NCBI RefSeq assembly: GCF_002056795.1
Contig: NZ_CP020104.1
Location: 1,685,001 to 1,749,000 of the forward strand
Source of the DNA: Spirosoma aerolatum
GTDB lineage: Bacteria; Bacteroidota; Bacteroidia; Cytophagales; Spirosomataceae
Direction: 5' to 3'
Length of the DNA: 64,000 nt
Shown here: in pieces, positions 17,443 through 26,908 of the stretch
How positions within the stretch are numbered: the stretch's first letter is position 1
How the letters are laid out: every line of letters begins with the position of its first letter
Notes under the pieces: model-generated
What the model was told of the DNA's origin: nothing
Database searches by the model: none
Seen by the model: only the letters and a program-made list of their open reading frames with translations
Translations under genes and position numbers: made by a program

Positions 17443-18348
17443 ATGAATCAGCCTATTCTTTGCTTCGGCGAAATACTCTGGGACGTTTTACCAAACAGCA
17501 AACAACCGGGGGGAGCCCCCATGAACGTGGCCGTTCACCTGCGTAATTTTGGCATGAATGCCCAGCTCATCAGCCGTGTTGGCAACGACGATCTGGGTCG
17601 CGAATTGCTGGAATTTTTGCGGGAGAAACATCTGCCCACGGCCTATGTGCAATTAGGAGCCACCCACCTGACGGGTATTGCCAAAGCCAATCTGACTGAT
17701 CGGAATGAAGTCGTGTACAAAATATTGCAGCCCGTAGCCTGGGATTATATTCAGTACGATGCTTCGCTGAGTTCGTTGTATCAGAAATCAATTCTGGTTT
17801 ACGGTAGTTTGGCAGCCCGGAGTCAGACCTCGCGCAATACATTGCACCAATTACTCGATCAGGTTGCCTTGCGTGTGTTTGATGTGAATCTGCGAGCCCC
17901 ACATTACAATCCGCTGGAGGTTTCGTATCTGCTTCAAAAGGCGGATATTCTGAAAATCAATCACAACGAGCTGGAAGAGATCATTGGCTGGTTCTCATCG
18001 CCCCTTTCCGAACGCGAAGCAATGACGTTTCTGCGCGATCGCTTCAAACTGAAATCCGTTTGTGTTACACGTGGCGAAAACGGAGCGATTTTGCTTAATG
18101 ACGAAGGATTTACAGAGCATCCGGGGTTTCCGGTAAACGTAGAAGATACGATCGGTTCCGGCGATTCGTTTCTAGCTGCTTTCCTATACAAGACCTTACA
18201 GGGTGAGACGGCTGCCAAAACGCTCGAGTTTGCTTGTGCTACAGGTGCTTATGTAGCTACCCAGCGTGGTGCTACGCCCAGCGTTTCGGAGCCGCAGCTT
18301 CTGAATCAAATTCGTCAGTCAAGCACACGACCGGCCGAGCTGATCTGA
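17443..18348 (+). CDS. PfkB-family carbohydrate kinase, probable fructokinase
   Basis: 301 residues with both PfkB signatures: the N-terminal PGGAPMNVAVHLRNFG and the C-terminal DTIGSGDSFLAAFLY, where the Asp of GSGD is the catalytic base (GSGD replaces the commoner GAGD). FGEILWDVLP at the start is typical of bacterial fructokinases. It would phosphorylate fructose (or a similar ketose) to the 6-phosphate in the cytoplasm after uptake by the porter encoded 12 bp upstream, forming a two-gene transport-and-kinase operon. Fructose specificity is inferred from the motif style and the neighbour. Confidence 0.9.
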   Translation: MNQPILCFGEILWDVLPNSKQPGGAPMNVAVHLRNFGMNAQLISRVGNDDLGRELLEFLREKHLPTAYVQLGATHLTGIAKANLTDRNEVVYKILQPVAWDYIQYDASLSSLYQKSILVYGSLAARSQTSRNTLHQLLDQVALRVFDVNLRAPHYNPLEVSYLLQKADILKINHNELEEIIGWFSSPLSEREAMTFLRDRFKLKSVCVTRGENGAILLNDEGFTEHPGFPVNVEDTIGSGDSFLAAFLYKTLQGETAAKTLEFACATGAYVATQRGATPSVSEPQLLNQIRQSSTRPAELI

Positions 18349-18461
18349 GTCGACACCGGATGCCTAATAAATAGATTACCATTGGGCGTCAGATTTAAGT
18401 GAATTTTAATGAAGTCGGCCGCAAGTTGCCGAACCTTTTTAGGTTGGTAATATGGTTTATT

Positions 18462-18495
18462 GTGGGGAGCTCTCCTGGATTTGGCGACTCCCCAC
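18462..18495 (+). terminator. Hairpin after fructokinase gene
   Basis: GTGGGGAG (18462-18469) pairs with CTCCCCAC (18488-18495) around an 18-nt loop, 113 bp after the kinase stop. No T-run follows, so termination is uncertain. Confidence 0.4.
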
Positions 18496-18628
18496 TTTAC
18501 CTCCGACAGACAATATAAATCCTATGTATTTCTGTACAAACAGCAGAAATGACCGTAAATCTTATGCTAACCTATGATAGACGATGAAAAGCACTGAAAA
18601 GCCTTTTAAAGGGATTCAGACGTGTTCG

Positions 18629-18664
18629 AAATCGGTACCGAGATTTTCGGTACCGATTTTTGTT
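18629..18664. terminator. Bidirectional hairpin between convergent genes
   Basis: AAATCGGTACCGA (18629-18641) and TCGGTACCGATTT (18647-18659) form a 13-bp stem with a 5-nt loop, followed by Ts. It lies 30 bp past the end of the leftward gene at 18694 and closes the 345-bp gap after the kinase gene, which otherwise shows no gene. Confidence 0.75.
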
Positions 18665-18693
18665 TGATCATAGCTCTGTTTTTTATACTTATA

Positions 18694-19302
18694 CTACTGA
18701 AGCGCTAACTGGTTATAGGCCATTTGTTTTAATAGAAAAACAACCCCGTATTTGTCAATCTGCGTCCGATACGATTTGTACATAGCCACAAAATGGGGGT
18801 AGTTGTGCAAACGGGCCGAGGCAAACGCTGAAATATGTAAAAAAGCTAGGGCATCTGAGCTGGTGATTTTAGCCCAGTCTCCCTGCGGAAAGCCGGACTC
18901 CGCTATCGGATTGTCTGTTTCTATATCATCACAAGTGGCGGATAGATAATGACCATAAGCGGCCAGTAAGAAAGCCATCCGATGAACATCGCCGTTTTTG
19001 GTCAGCGCATCCAGCAGCGTTGGTAGTAGCAGCAAAGGGAGTTTCGAAATACCGTCGGAACATAAGCTGGCCAGCGAATCGGCATTGCTTGTAAACTGAC
19101 GGATAAACGCTTCAATCGACTCTTCCGGCTGATCGGTTATACCAGCCGATGCCAGCATATCCTGCTGGATGAGCGCACGAAGGTAGTTGCTGAATAAGTG
19201 GTCGTTGATCGTTTCATCGATGGTTCGATAACCTGCCAGAAAGCCTGGATAGGCCAATAAGGTTGGCAGGGCATTCAATGTTTCGTGTGTGTTGGTTTGC
19301 AT
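18694..19302 (-). CDS. Orphan C-terminal domain of mannitol-dehydrogenase type
   Basis: 202 residues. The text LLAYPGFLAGYRTIDETI, then LCSDGISKLPLLLLPTLLDAL and RMAFLLAAYGHYL, matches the all-helical C-terminal domain of the long-chain mannitol dehydrogenase/fructuronate reductase family (PF08125). The N-terminal NAD-binding Rossmann domain (about 280 residues in full enzymes) is missing, and nothing like it lies upstream. The substrate-binding K-x4-N-x2-H motif normally just before LLAYPG is degraded: only the Asn remains, in LNALP. It therefore should not work as a dehydrogenase alone. It may be a relic or a repurposed domain. ATG at 19302 follows a 102-residue ORF by 29 bp. Confidence 0.65.
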   Translation of the reverse strand: MQTNTHETLNALPTLLAYPGFLAGYRTIDETINDHLFSNYLRALIQQDMLASAGITDQPEESIEAFIRQFTSNADSLASLCSDGISKLPLLLLPTLLDALTKNGDVHRMAFLLAAYGHYLSATCDDIETDNPIAESGFPQGDWAKITSSDALAFLHISAFASARLHNYPHFVAMYKSYRTQIDKYGVVFLLKQMAYNQLALQ

Positions 19303-19331
19303 GATGAATGGGAATACGTGTGACGATTCAC

Positions 19332-19640
19332 CTACATGTGTAACTGGGCTATCGAATTGCTATGTTGCTCCTGATTTTCAGTGCGTTGGCGCAGCGTTTG
19401 AGCAATTCGAATCATCTGGTTTCCCTGTTTGCCCTGCTTCTCAATACTGGCTTTGTCGTACTGATGCTGGCGGGTAGGTTCCCAGAAAAAAAGTTCGGTT
19501 TTGGCGTCGTATATGCCAATAGGTCGGTAGCCATCCTGCGTAAGCAACTGTGCTAGTAATGCATCGGCTTCGGCATGAGTGGCGCAATCAATATGATGGT
19601 ACTGCTTTTTAAGCAGATAAATGACTGAAAAACGATTCAT
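19332..19640 (-). CDS. Hypothetical small cytoplasmic protein
   Basis: 102 residues, no signal peptide or membrane span. The N-terminal part (RFSVIYLLKKQYHHIDCATHAEADALLAQLL then GYRPIGIYDAKTELFFWEP) looks like a small alpha/beta domain. The C-terminal part is rich in Gln, Glu and Lys and probably helical. The family is not recognised. It ends 29 bp before the orphan mannitol-dehydrogenase-like domain and is probably co-transcribed with it. Typical codon use and a clear ATG support a real gene. Confidence 0.6.
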   Translation of the reverse strand: MNRFSVIYLLKKQYHHIDCATHAEADALLAQLLTQDGYRPIGIYDAKTELFFWEPTRQHQYDKASIEKQGKQGNQMIRIAQTLRQRTENQEQHSNSIAQLHM

Positions 19641-20635
19641 GTGTTGTGAAGTTTAATGGGAGAGTAGCCGTTGGCTGCTACTCGGGCCAAGCTATCGGGT
19701 TGTATCGACCCAATAGCTAATCGGTATGCTCCTCTAAGCACGTGTTAACGGTAAACATCATAGGCTAGCCCCTTCCTGAATCCCGCAACCAGGTGTTAAA
19801 CCCGTCAACTGTGTTGGTTCAGGATAGGTCATCGATTACTTTTTCGAGCTAGTGGCTCGGTCTACTATGACTGAACAAGGCAGTATAAAATCGGCTTAAA
19901 CAGGCTGAAGAATGTTTAACGATTGGTCATGAGCCAGTTGCCGCCAAAAGGTGTAGCGCTGCGGGATAAGCCCACGAAAGTTGGCGCATGTCGATCAATA
20001 AAACGAATAAGGGCCGAACGGATGGCATTCCAGCGATTGGGCCAGAATGAAGTCGTTGTATTGGAATGGGTTGATGTATATAGGAATTTCATGATTTCTG
20101 TACGTTAAATCCTTATTGTCAGGATGCCTCTGAGGGCCTGTCTTAGCCTGAGGTACGGAGTAAGTTATTGACAGCCAGTAGAATCTAGAGAAGCTGCCCG
20201 AAACAGATGAAAACTAATATTAATTGGTAAGCAAATTGAACTCGACTCGTAAAATGCATCTGGTTTCTATGCTAAATAACTAAAGGAAGCCCTGAGATAG
20301 TTTGCTAATATTGGTAAAGTACAAAAAGTGCCTTCCTTTTTGCAGTAAAAACGTAAATTGTTTAAGCAATTCTTTAAATAATTATGTGAGGTAGCGGTCT
20401 GATAATCAGTGTGCTATTGAAAGAGTAAATAGAAATAATACTAATTTGCATAGTAGTTCGACCAAAAGCATAGTACCAGGTTCATAAGAAAGGAAGTGCA
20501 AATGGTATAGTAGACTAACCGTAAAAAACCATATGTTAAATTTTGATACCTTTCTCTTTATAAACAATAAGCAGTTTGCAACTTGCAGGTACGAATAGAG
20601 TGAATAAGTAATCAAACGTAGTATAGTCAGTAGCT
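19641..20635. other. About 1 kb with no convincing gene
   Basis: Apart from the weak 58-codon frame at 19916-20092, this stretch holds no supported gene. It becomes AT-rich from about 20200 towards the aldo/keto reductase start. An imperfect hairpin AAAGGAAG...CTTCCTTT lies around 20282-20341. Its length in a compact genome makes it a candidate for lost genes, but no protein fragment was recognised on either strand. Confidence 0.5.
19916..20092 (-). CDS. Possible 58-residue peptide
   Basis: ATG at 20092 opens a 58-codon frame: MKFLYTSTHSNTTTSFW, then ALIRFIDRHAPTFVG. Codon use resembles its neighbours and it lies on the same strand as the two small genes further left. There is no recognisable family and no strong ribosome site, so it is offered as a weak candidate. 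Confidence 0.3.
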   Translation of the reverse strand: MKFLYTSTHSNTTTSFWPNRWNAIRSALIRFIDRHAPTFVGLSRSATPFGGNWLMTNR

Positions 20636-21673
20636 ATGGAATTCAGACAATTAGGGGCATCGGGCCTGAACGTGCCGGTATTAAGTTTTGGAACGGCCAC
20701 CTTTGGCGGAGGTACCGAGTTTTTTAAAGCCTGGGGAAGCACGCAGGTCGATGAAGCCAAACGATTGGTTGGCCTGTGCCTGGATGCAGGGGTAAACCTG
20801 TTCGACACCGCCGATGTATATTCGCAGGGCCTTTCTGAAGAAATTTTAGGGGAAGCCCTGATCGGGCTTCGTGATAAAGTTTTGATTTCCAGCAAAGCAA
20901 CGTTCGCCTTTGGCAAAGGTCCAAACAGCCAGGGGTCGTCGCGTTTCCATTTGATTCGGCAGTGTGAGAGTAGCCTTAGGCGGCTCAAAACTGACTACAT
21001 CGATATCTATCACATGCATGGATTCGATGGCAATACACCTGTTGAAGAAACGTTGCGGACCCTGGACGATCTGGTTCAAAGTGGAAAAGTACGGTACATT
21101 GCCTGCTCTAATTTTTCGGGATGGCATCTGATGAAATCACTCGCCGTTTCGGAGAAATACGGCTGGAATCGCTACGTGGCCCATCAGGTGTACTATTCAT
21201 TGGTGAATCGCGAATATGAGTGGGAACTGATGCCATTAGGTATCAATCAGCAGGTAGGGGCGCTGGTTTGGAGTCCGCTGGCCGGTGGCCGCTTAGGTGG
21301 TAAATATGGGCGTAGCAAACCCAAACCAACTGAAGGGCGGGTCGTGGAAGGAGGGAGCCCCGTGCCACAGGCCGTCGTTTCGGAAGAAACGTTTTATACC
21401 ATCACCGATGCGCTGGAAGAGATCGCTGCCGAAACCGGCAGGTCAATAGCTCAGGTAGCCATCAACTGGGTGTTGCAACGTCCTACGGTATCGAGCATTA
21501 TTATTGGAGCCCGAAACGAAGAACAGCTCAAACAGAACCTTGCCGCTGTTGGCTGGCACCTGACCGTCGAGCAACTGAAAAAACTGGACAAAGCCAGCGA
21601 AACGCCCCCCATTTATCCCTATTGGCATCAGCGACAAAATCTGACCTTAAATCCGCTTCCCAAGTTTTATTGA
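20636..21673 (+). CDS. Aldo/keto reductase
   Basis: 345 residues. The AKR catalytic tetrad is in place at the expected spacing: Asp57 and Tyr62 in NLFDTADVYSQG, Lys87 in ISSKATF and His128 in YHMHGFD. The NADPH-binding end SSIIIGARNEEQLKQNL is also present. A (beta/alpha)8 barrel reducing aldehydes or ketones with NADPH in the cytosol is expected. The true substrate cannot be predicted; proteins of this subgroup are often annotated as general stress or sugar-aldehyde reductases. The downstream VOC gene starts 75 bp later across a small inverted repeat and may be co-transcribed. Confidence 0.94.
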   Translation: MEFRQLGASGLNVPVLSFGTATFGGGTEFFKAWGSTQVDEAKRLVGLCLDAGVNLFDTADVYSQGLSEEILGEALIGLRDKVLISSKATFAFGKGPNSQGSSRFHLIRQCESSLRRLKTDYIDIYHMHGFDGNTPVEETLRTLDDLVQSGKVRYIACSNFSGWHLMKSLAVSEKYGWNRYVAHQVYYSLVNREYEWELMPLGINQQVGALVWSPLAGGRLGGKYGRSKPKPTEGRVVEGGSPVPQAVVSEETFYTITDALEEIAAETGRSIAQVAINWVLQRPTVSSIIIGARNEEQLKQNLAAVGWHLTVEQLKKLDKASETPPIYPYWHQRQNLTLNPLPKFY

Positions 21674-21674
21674 A

Positions 21675-21738
21675 CGATTGAGTGAATGAGCGATTGAGCG
21701 AAAAACAGGCGTCAGCTTATTCACTCAATCGCTCAATT
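21675..21738 (+). repeat. Inverted repeat between AKR and VOC genes
   Basis: CGATTGAGTGAAT (21675-21687) is complementary to ATTCACTCAATCG (21719-21731), and a nested pair GATTGAGCG (21692-21700) matches CGCTCAATT (21730-21738) nearly exactly. The alternating GATTGAG units let several hairpins form. It may attenuate transcription into the VOC gene. Confidence 0.6.
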
Positions 21739-21748
21739 ACACACAGCC

Positions 21749-22105
21749 ATGATTCAATTTAAGCGACTAGATCACATACTGGTTTGTATCCCGGAGGGCG
21801 CTACGGCCGAAGCCCGTGCGTTTTATACAGATAGTTTAGGGCTTACCGAAATTCCGGGCGACCATCCGGGCGGGGCTATCTGGTTTCAGATGGGCGATAT
21901 TGAGTTGCATGTTCGCGAAGAAGCAGGAACCAGCTTTTCCAAACGACATCCGGCTTTTGAAGTTGGTAATCTCAGTGAGGCAAAGGAAATGCTTCGGCAG
22001 AAAGGGTTGGCGATCGAATATTCATCTGATATCGATGGACGGGATCGGTTCTTCTTCCGTGATCCATTTGCCAATCGATTTGAGCTGCTTCAATTTATCG
22101 GTTGA
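21749..22105 (+). CDS. VOC (glyoxalase/bleomycin resistance) family protein
   Basis: 118 residues forming one complete VOC domain of two beta-alpha-beta-beta-beta units: FKRLDHILVCIPEG with the first metal-ligand His, FYTDSLGLTEIPGD, IELHVRE, and DIDGRDRFFFRDPFANRFELLQF with the C-terminal Glu ligand. It probably binds a divalent metal and acts as a small lyase or dioxygenase-like enzyme, or as a binding protein; the substrate is not predictable. It follows the aldo/keto reductase in the same direction, which hints at related handling of reactive carbonyls. Confidence 0.88.
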   Translation: MIQFKRLDHILVCIPEGATAEARAFYTDSLGLTEIPGDHPGGAIWFQMGDIELHVREEAGTSFSKRHPAFEVGNLSEAKEMLRQKGLAIEYSSDIDGRDRFFFRDPFANRFELLQFIG

Positions 22106-22310
22106 GTAATTTGCGTACTTGCGGGCCAGATTCACACTCAGCGCAGCTATTGTTCTATTAAGTTAGGAATAACACAATCAGTGACTTTTGGGTTGACTAG
22201 GTAAAATGAAATTGTTTAGATGAGAAATTTTCTACAAATAAAACCTGACGACAATTTCGACTCTATAAAACGTGCCGAGCAAGCTGTTTGGTCAATTACT
22301 TAGTACGGGG

Positions 22311-25300
22311 ATGCTTAACAAGGTTGAGGGAAATTTACCATTAAATACCGACTTAGTAACGACCAGTGAGCTGTTCGAACTACTAACTAAAGCCACACGT
22401 GATGCTGTCTGGCACTGGGACCTCGAAACCAACTCGATTTGGTGGAACGAAGGTTATACGCAACTTTTTGGGTATGATCTGAAGGGAGAAGATGCGGATG
22501 GGTTTGAGTCCTGGTCGAAACATGTACATCCTGACGATAAGGAGGGTGTTGTATCGGGTATTCAACAGGTTATCGACCAGGGAGGCAAAAACTGGTCGGC
22601 CGAATACCGTTTCCAGCGGGCCGACGGTTCACATGCTATTGTACTCGATCGGGGCTATGTGCTCTGGCGGGACGGTAAAGCCATACGCATGGTGGGGGCT
22701 ATGCAGGATGTGACTGAGCAGGTTATGTTGCAGCAGGCACGTATTGAAAGTGAGGAACGATTGCGCTTTGCCCTGCAATCGGCTCAGTTGGGTACCTGGG
22801 AACTAGACCCTCAGACGGGCGTGGTTAAGTGGGACCGCCGATGTCAGGAGCTTTGTGGACTTACCGACGAAAGTGCTATCCGTTACGAACGAACGCTGGA
22901 CTTTATTCATCCTGCCGACCGGGAACGGGTTGAAAAGGCAGTGCAGTGGGCCTTAAACCCCGAATCGGGCGGAACTTACGATATGAGCTTTCGGACAATC
23001 GGCGTTCAGGACCAAAAGCTGCGATGGGTACGTTTTATTGGACAAACGCACTTCACTGATGAAGGCCAGCCGCATCGATTTTCGGGCGTTGCCGAAGATA
23101 TTACTGAGGAAGTGCTGGCAAAAGAAAAGGCGGCTCTTTCTGAACAACAGGCCCGGATTGCACTGGAGGGGTCAGGCTCAGGGGCATTTATGATCGATCT
23201 GCTGACGAGTGAAATCCGATACTCCCCAGCGTTTGCCCGTATCCTTTTAGGCGATGAAAGCGAAAACATCCGATGGAGCGTTTTTGTCAAACATATCCAT
23301 CCTGAGGATAAGCCAATTCGTGATAAAGCGCATCAAGTAGCTATGCAGACCGGAACGATTAGCTACGAAGCCCGATTTGTATGGACTGATAAATCCGTTC
23401 ATTGGGTGAAAATAATTGGTCAGTATCAGTTCGATATAAATCGAAAGCCGATTGGTGTAACAGGTATTGTACTGGATGTGACGGAACAGACGGAGAAAGC
23501 TAAAGCGCTTCGGGAAGCTGAAGAACGCTTTTCGATCGCTTTCAACAATACTTCGACGGGCATTGCTTTCGTAGACACACAGGCCAATTTTACCTTAGTG
23601 AATGAAGCCTATACAAGGCTGCTGGGTTATTCGGTCGAAGAGTTATGTACGCTCAACAGTTTCGAACTCACTCACCCCGAAGATCGTCCTTGGAATCGTC
23701 ATCTGTTTGAAGAAGTGGTGCAGGGTAAACGGCCTTACTTCAACCTGGTGAAGCGGTATTTTCATAAAGACTCGTCGATCCGGTGGGTGCAATTGAACGT
23801 GACGCGGGTAGCCGATGCTCAGGACGAAACCCAGAGTATCATCATCATAGCCCACGACATCAACGAACGCGTAGAGGCCGAAGCCCGACTTCGGGCCAAC
23901 GAAGCCCGCATTCGCAATATCATTACGCATGCCCCGGTTGCTATCGGTATATTGAATGGCCGTACAATGGTTGTCGAAACGGCTAACAAATCCATGCTCG
24001 AAATCTGGGGTAAAGACGATAGCATTATTGGCTTGCCGCTTATAAAGGCGCTTCCCGAACTGGAAGGACAGGGCTTTACTGAATTACTCGAAGAGGTGTA
24101 TGATTCGGGGGTTGCTCATTATGGGACAGAAACGTTGGCCTTACTGCATCGAAAAGGTAAGCTTGAACAGGGCTATTTCAACTTTGTATACGCGCCTATT
24201 CATAATTCGGCAGGAGAAGTGAGCGGCATTATGGTTGTTGCTACAGAGGTGACCGATCAGGTAAAAGCAAAGATTGCGTTGCAGGAAAGTGAGCAACGGT
24301 TTCGTAATCTGATTGCCCAGGCTCCGGTAGCCATCAGCTTATTTGTTGGACCGGATATGGTTATCGACATGCCCAACGAGGCTATGCTGAAGTTCTGGGG
24401 GAAAGGCGATGTAGCAGGTATACCTTTGGCCGAGGCATTGCCAGAACTGAAAGGACAGCCTTTTCTGGAGATTCTGGATAACGTTTATACAACAGGGGTC
24501 GAATACAGCTCCCAGGAGGCTAAAGCCGATTTGCTGGTCGATGGTAAGATGGGGACGTATTATTTCAACTTTACCTATAAGCCTATACGTAATGCTGCTG
24601 GAGAAATCTATGCGATTATGGATATGGCCATCGACGTAACCGAGCAGGTAGAAGCCCGTCGGCTTATCGAAGCAAACGAACTGCGTTTTCGGACGCTCCT
24701 GGAGGCCATTTCACAGATGACCTGGACCAACACATCCGAAGGCGAGTTTACTTTTTTCAACCAGCGATGGTATGATTACACGGGGCTTACTTTCGATCAG
24801 TCAAAGGAACAGGGCTGGGAAGCCGTTGTACACCCCGACGATTGGGAACTTACCCATTCTACGTTTCAGCAGGCACTGGCTACGGGTACAATATTCGCGG
24901 TTGAAAATCGGTATCGACGTGGTGCCGATGGCATGTATCGCTGGCATCTGAATCGTGCCCTTCCCATTCATGATGAAGAGGGAAATGTAATGCTTTGGGT
25001 AGGGACGGCTACTGATATTCATGAGCAGAAACAACTGGCCGTCAGCCTGGAAGAGCAGATAGAGGCCCGTACCGAACAACTGGTGGCCTCCAATTATGAC
25101 TTACGTCGATCTAATGAGAACCTGGAGAAGTTCGCTTATATAGCTAGTCATGATTTACAGGAACCGCTCCGGAAAATACAGTCGTTCGGGGATATTCTGA
25201 AGGCGCAGTATGCCGATGAACTGGGCGATGGAGTCGACTACCTGGAACGGATGCAGACAGCAGCAGCCCGTATGTCGTTACTGATAAAAGACCTGCTGAC

Positions 25301-25841
25301 GTTTTCGCGAATATCGACTCGTCAGGAAATGACGGCTTCGGTCAACCTGAATCAGGTGATTGCCGAAGTGCTCGATACGCTGGAAGTAGTTATTGAACAG
25401 TCAGGTGCGCAGATACAGGTAACTACGATGCCCAGAGTACCGGGCGACGAATCGCAGTTACGTCAACTCTTTCAGAATCTGCTCAGTAATTCGCTTAAAT
25501 TCCGGCGGCCCGAAACGATTCCTGTTATACAGATTCAGGCCGAACAGGTGAAGGCACAGGAATTACCTGCGTCGGTTCGGCCAGGGCGATTGGTGGCCAA
25601 TTATCACCAAATTAAGGTGTCGGATAATGGAATTGGCTTTGATGAGAAATACGTCGACCGAATTTTTCAGGTATTTCAGCGATTGCACACCCGGAATGAA
25701 TTTGCGGGCACTGGTATTGGATTAGCGATTTGTGAGAAAGTGGTCACCAATCATGGAGGAGTCATTACAGCCAATAGTAAGCCTGGGCAGGGAGCCACAT
25801 TTATTATCTATCTGCCTATTGTTTTTGCAGAACAGCATTAG
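22311..25841 (+). CDS. Seven-PAS sensor histidine kinase
   Basis: ATG 22311 gives 1176 residues; a GTG at 22272 would add 13. There is no signal peptide or membrane span, so it is cytoplasmic. About seven PAS/PAC modules follow one another (starts near DAVWHWDLETN, RFALQSAQLGTWELD, RIALEGSGSGAFMID, FSIAFNNTSTGIAF, RNIITHAPVAIGIL, RNLIAQAPVAISLF, RTLLEAISQMTWTN). Modules 5 and 6 are close copies. The kinase core has HisKA YIASHDLQEPLRKIQSFG and a HATPase with NLLSNSLKF, DNGIGF and GTGIGLAICEKVV. No cognate regulator is adjacent, so the partner is unknown. Confidence 0.93.
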   Translation: MLNKVEGNLPLNTDLVTTSELFELLTKATRDAVWHWDLETNSIWWNEGYTQLFGYDLKGEDADGFESWSKHVHPDDKEGVVSGIQQVIDQGGKNWSAEYRFQRADGSHAIVLDRGYVLWRDGKAIRMVGAMQDVTEQVMLQQARIESEERLRFALQSAQLGTWELDPQTGVVKWDRRCQELCGLTDESAIRYERTLDFIHPADRERVEKAVQWALNPESGGTYDMSFRTIGVQDQKLRWVRFIGQTHFTDEGQPHRFSGVAEDITEEVLAKEKAALSEQQARIALEGSGSGAFMIDLLTSEIRYSPAFARILLGDESENIRWSVFVKHIHPEDKPIRDKAHQVAMQTGTISYEARFVWTDKSVHWVKIIGQYQFDINRKPIGVTGIVLDVTEQTEKAKALREAEERFSIAFNNTSTGIAFVDTQANFTLVNEAYTRLLGYSVEELCTLNSFELTHPEDRPWNRHLFEEVVQGKRPYFNLVKRYFHKDSSIRWVQLNVTRVADAQDETQSIIIIAHDINERVEAEARLRANEARIRNIITHAPVAIGILNGRTMVVETANKSMLEIWGKDDSIIGLPLIKALPELEGQGFTELLEEVYDSGVAHYGTETLALLHRKGKLEQGYFNFVYAPIHNSAGEVSGIMVVATEVTDQVKAKIALQESEQRFRNLIAQAPVAISLFVGPDMVIDMPNEAMLKFWGKGDVAGIPLAEALPELKGQPFLEILDNVYTTGVEYSSQEAKADLLVDGKMGTYYFNFTYKPIRNAAGEIYAIMDMAIDVTEQVEARRLIEANELRFRTLLEAISQMTWTNTSEGEFTFFNQRWYDYTGLTFDQSKEQGWEAVVHPDDWELTHSTFQQALATGTIFAVENRYRRGADGMYRWHLNRALPIHDEEGNVMLWVGTATDIHEQKQLAVSLEEQIEARTEQLVASNYDLRRSNENLEKFAYIASHDLQEPLRKIQSFGDILKAQYADELGDGVDYLERMQTAAARMSLLIKDLLTFSRISTRQEMTASVNLNQVIAEVLDTLEVVIEQSGAQIQVTTMPRVPGDESQLRQLFQNLLSNSLKFRRPETIPVIQIQAEQVKAQELPASVRPGRLVANYHQIKVSDNGIGFDEKYVDRIFQVFQRLHTRNEFAGTGIGLAICEKVVTNHGGVITANSKPGQGATFIIYLPIVFAEQH

Positions 25842-25870
25842 CTGTCACATTTCATAGTTTTTTTGCCGTG

Positions 25871-25909
25871 AAAAGCCACCCCTTGCCTCAATGCAGCGGG
25901 TGGCTTTTT
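25871..25909 (+). terminator. Rho-independent terminator of PAS kinase gene
   Basis: AAAAGCCACCC (25871-25881) pairs with GGGTGGCTTTT (25898-25908), followed by T. It lies 30 bp after the stop. The remaining sequence to 26190 holds no gene and leads into the next promoter. Confidence 0.88.
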
Positions 25910-26190
25910 GCTGGACGATTTTTCGTATTTGCCTTGCCCAACTGCCAACCGACTAATTATTTCTAATTTAAAGCCTAAGGTAATATATTGATTTTCAGTG
26001 TATAATCTTGGCTGGTGGGCGACTTGAAAAAATAATTCCAAAATTTTCAGAACCTCATGCAACCTGCCTTTCGGATTTTGACATCTACCAGTCAAATTCC
26101 AAAAAACGAATACAACCAACTGCGGACCATCGTCTGAACCCTTAATCAAATTCTGTTCCTAAACCCTGAACCTTTAACAATACAACCACT

Positions 26191-26895
26191 ATGAACACGT
26201 TCAAACACCTCCTCGCCACTGCCCTGATTGCTACGTCAACGGCTTCGTTTGCGCAAACTGATTCAACATCTGTAAGCGCTCCTACTATCAAATCAACCTC
26301 GTACCGTTCTTACGAGCGGGTACGTTCCGATCTGCGTATTTATGTTGGCCTGAATGGCCTGGGTGGTACGCTCCCGGCAGGCTACGAATTTCGGCCGATT
26401 GGCTCCCGGTTCATTGCTCTTGGCTGGCAGATGCGGATTCCAGTAGCGGTTGGCGGAGCGACAAAACTTCGTCTGGTAACTGGCCCGGAAGTAGCCTGGA
26501 ATAACTTCATGTTTGAAGGGCGAAATATGTTGGTTAAGCAGAACAACCAGTTGACCATTGAGCAATCGGATGTTGACCTGCACCGGTCGAAACTGGTAAC
26601 CACGCAACTCAATCTGCCCATGATGCTGAATTTGTCCTTCAAATCTGGATTTTCGATTGCAGCAGGTGCATATGCAGGCCTTCGTCTTGATAGCTATACG
26701 AAAGTAAAACCTGTAGGTGGCTCATCCGTACGCACGCACAATTCGTTCAATCTGAACCCGGTCCGCTGGGGATGGACCGCCGAGCTGGGTTACCGGGGCC
26801 ATGCCAAATTATTTGGCCGATATGAGCCAAATAGCCCGTTCAAGGCGGGTGAAGGCCCTGACGCCAGTGTCTGGACGGTCGGCCTGAAATTCTGA
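26191..26895 (+). CDS. Outer-membrane beta-barrel protein of unknown role
   Basis: 234 residues with a Sec signal peptide (MNTFKHLLATALIATSTASFAQ). The mature part alternates hydrophobic and polar residues (LRIYVGLNGLGG, FIALGWQMRIPVAVGG, NLPMMLNLSFKSGFSIAAGAYAGLRL, WGWTAELGYRG) and ends in aromatic WTVGLKF, as expected for a small outer-membrane barrel of about eight strands, like the PorT/OMP_b-brl_2 group. No specific function can be given. It is monocistronic: a 348-bp gap precedes it and a large inverted repeat follows 13 bp after the stop. Confidence 0.75.
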   Translation: MNTFKHLLATALIATSTASFAQTDSTSVSAPTIKSTSYRSYERVRSDLRIYVGLNGLGGTLPAGYEFRPIGSRFIALGWQMRIPVAVGGATKLRLVTGPEVAWNNFMFEGRNMLVKQNNQLTIEQSDVDLHRSKLVTTQLNLPMMLNLSFKSGFSIAAGAYAGLRLDSYTKVKPVGGSSVRTHNSFNLNPVRWGWTAELGYRGHAKLFGRYEPNSPFKAGEGPDASVWTVGLKF

Positions 26896-26908
26896 TCTGT
26901 TCCTGAAA

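Noticed and set aside
21675..21738. GATTGAG-type repeats considered as a CRISPR-like or tandem array
   Set aside because: Only a few short units that pair as an inverted repeat; no regular spacers. No CRISPR array was seen anywhere in the window.
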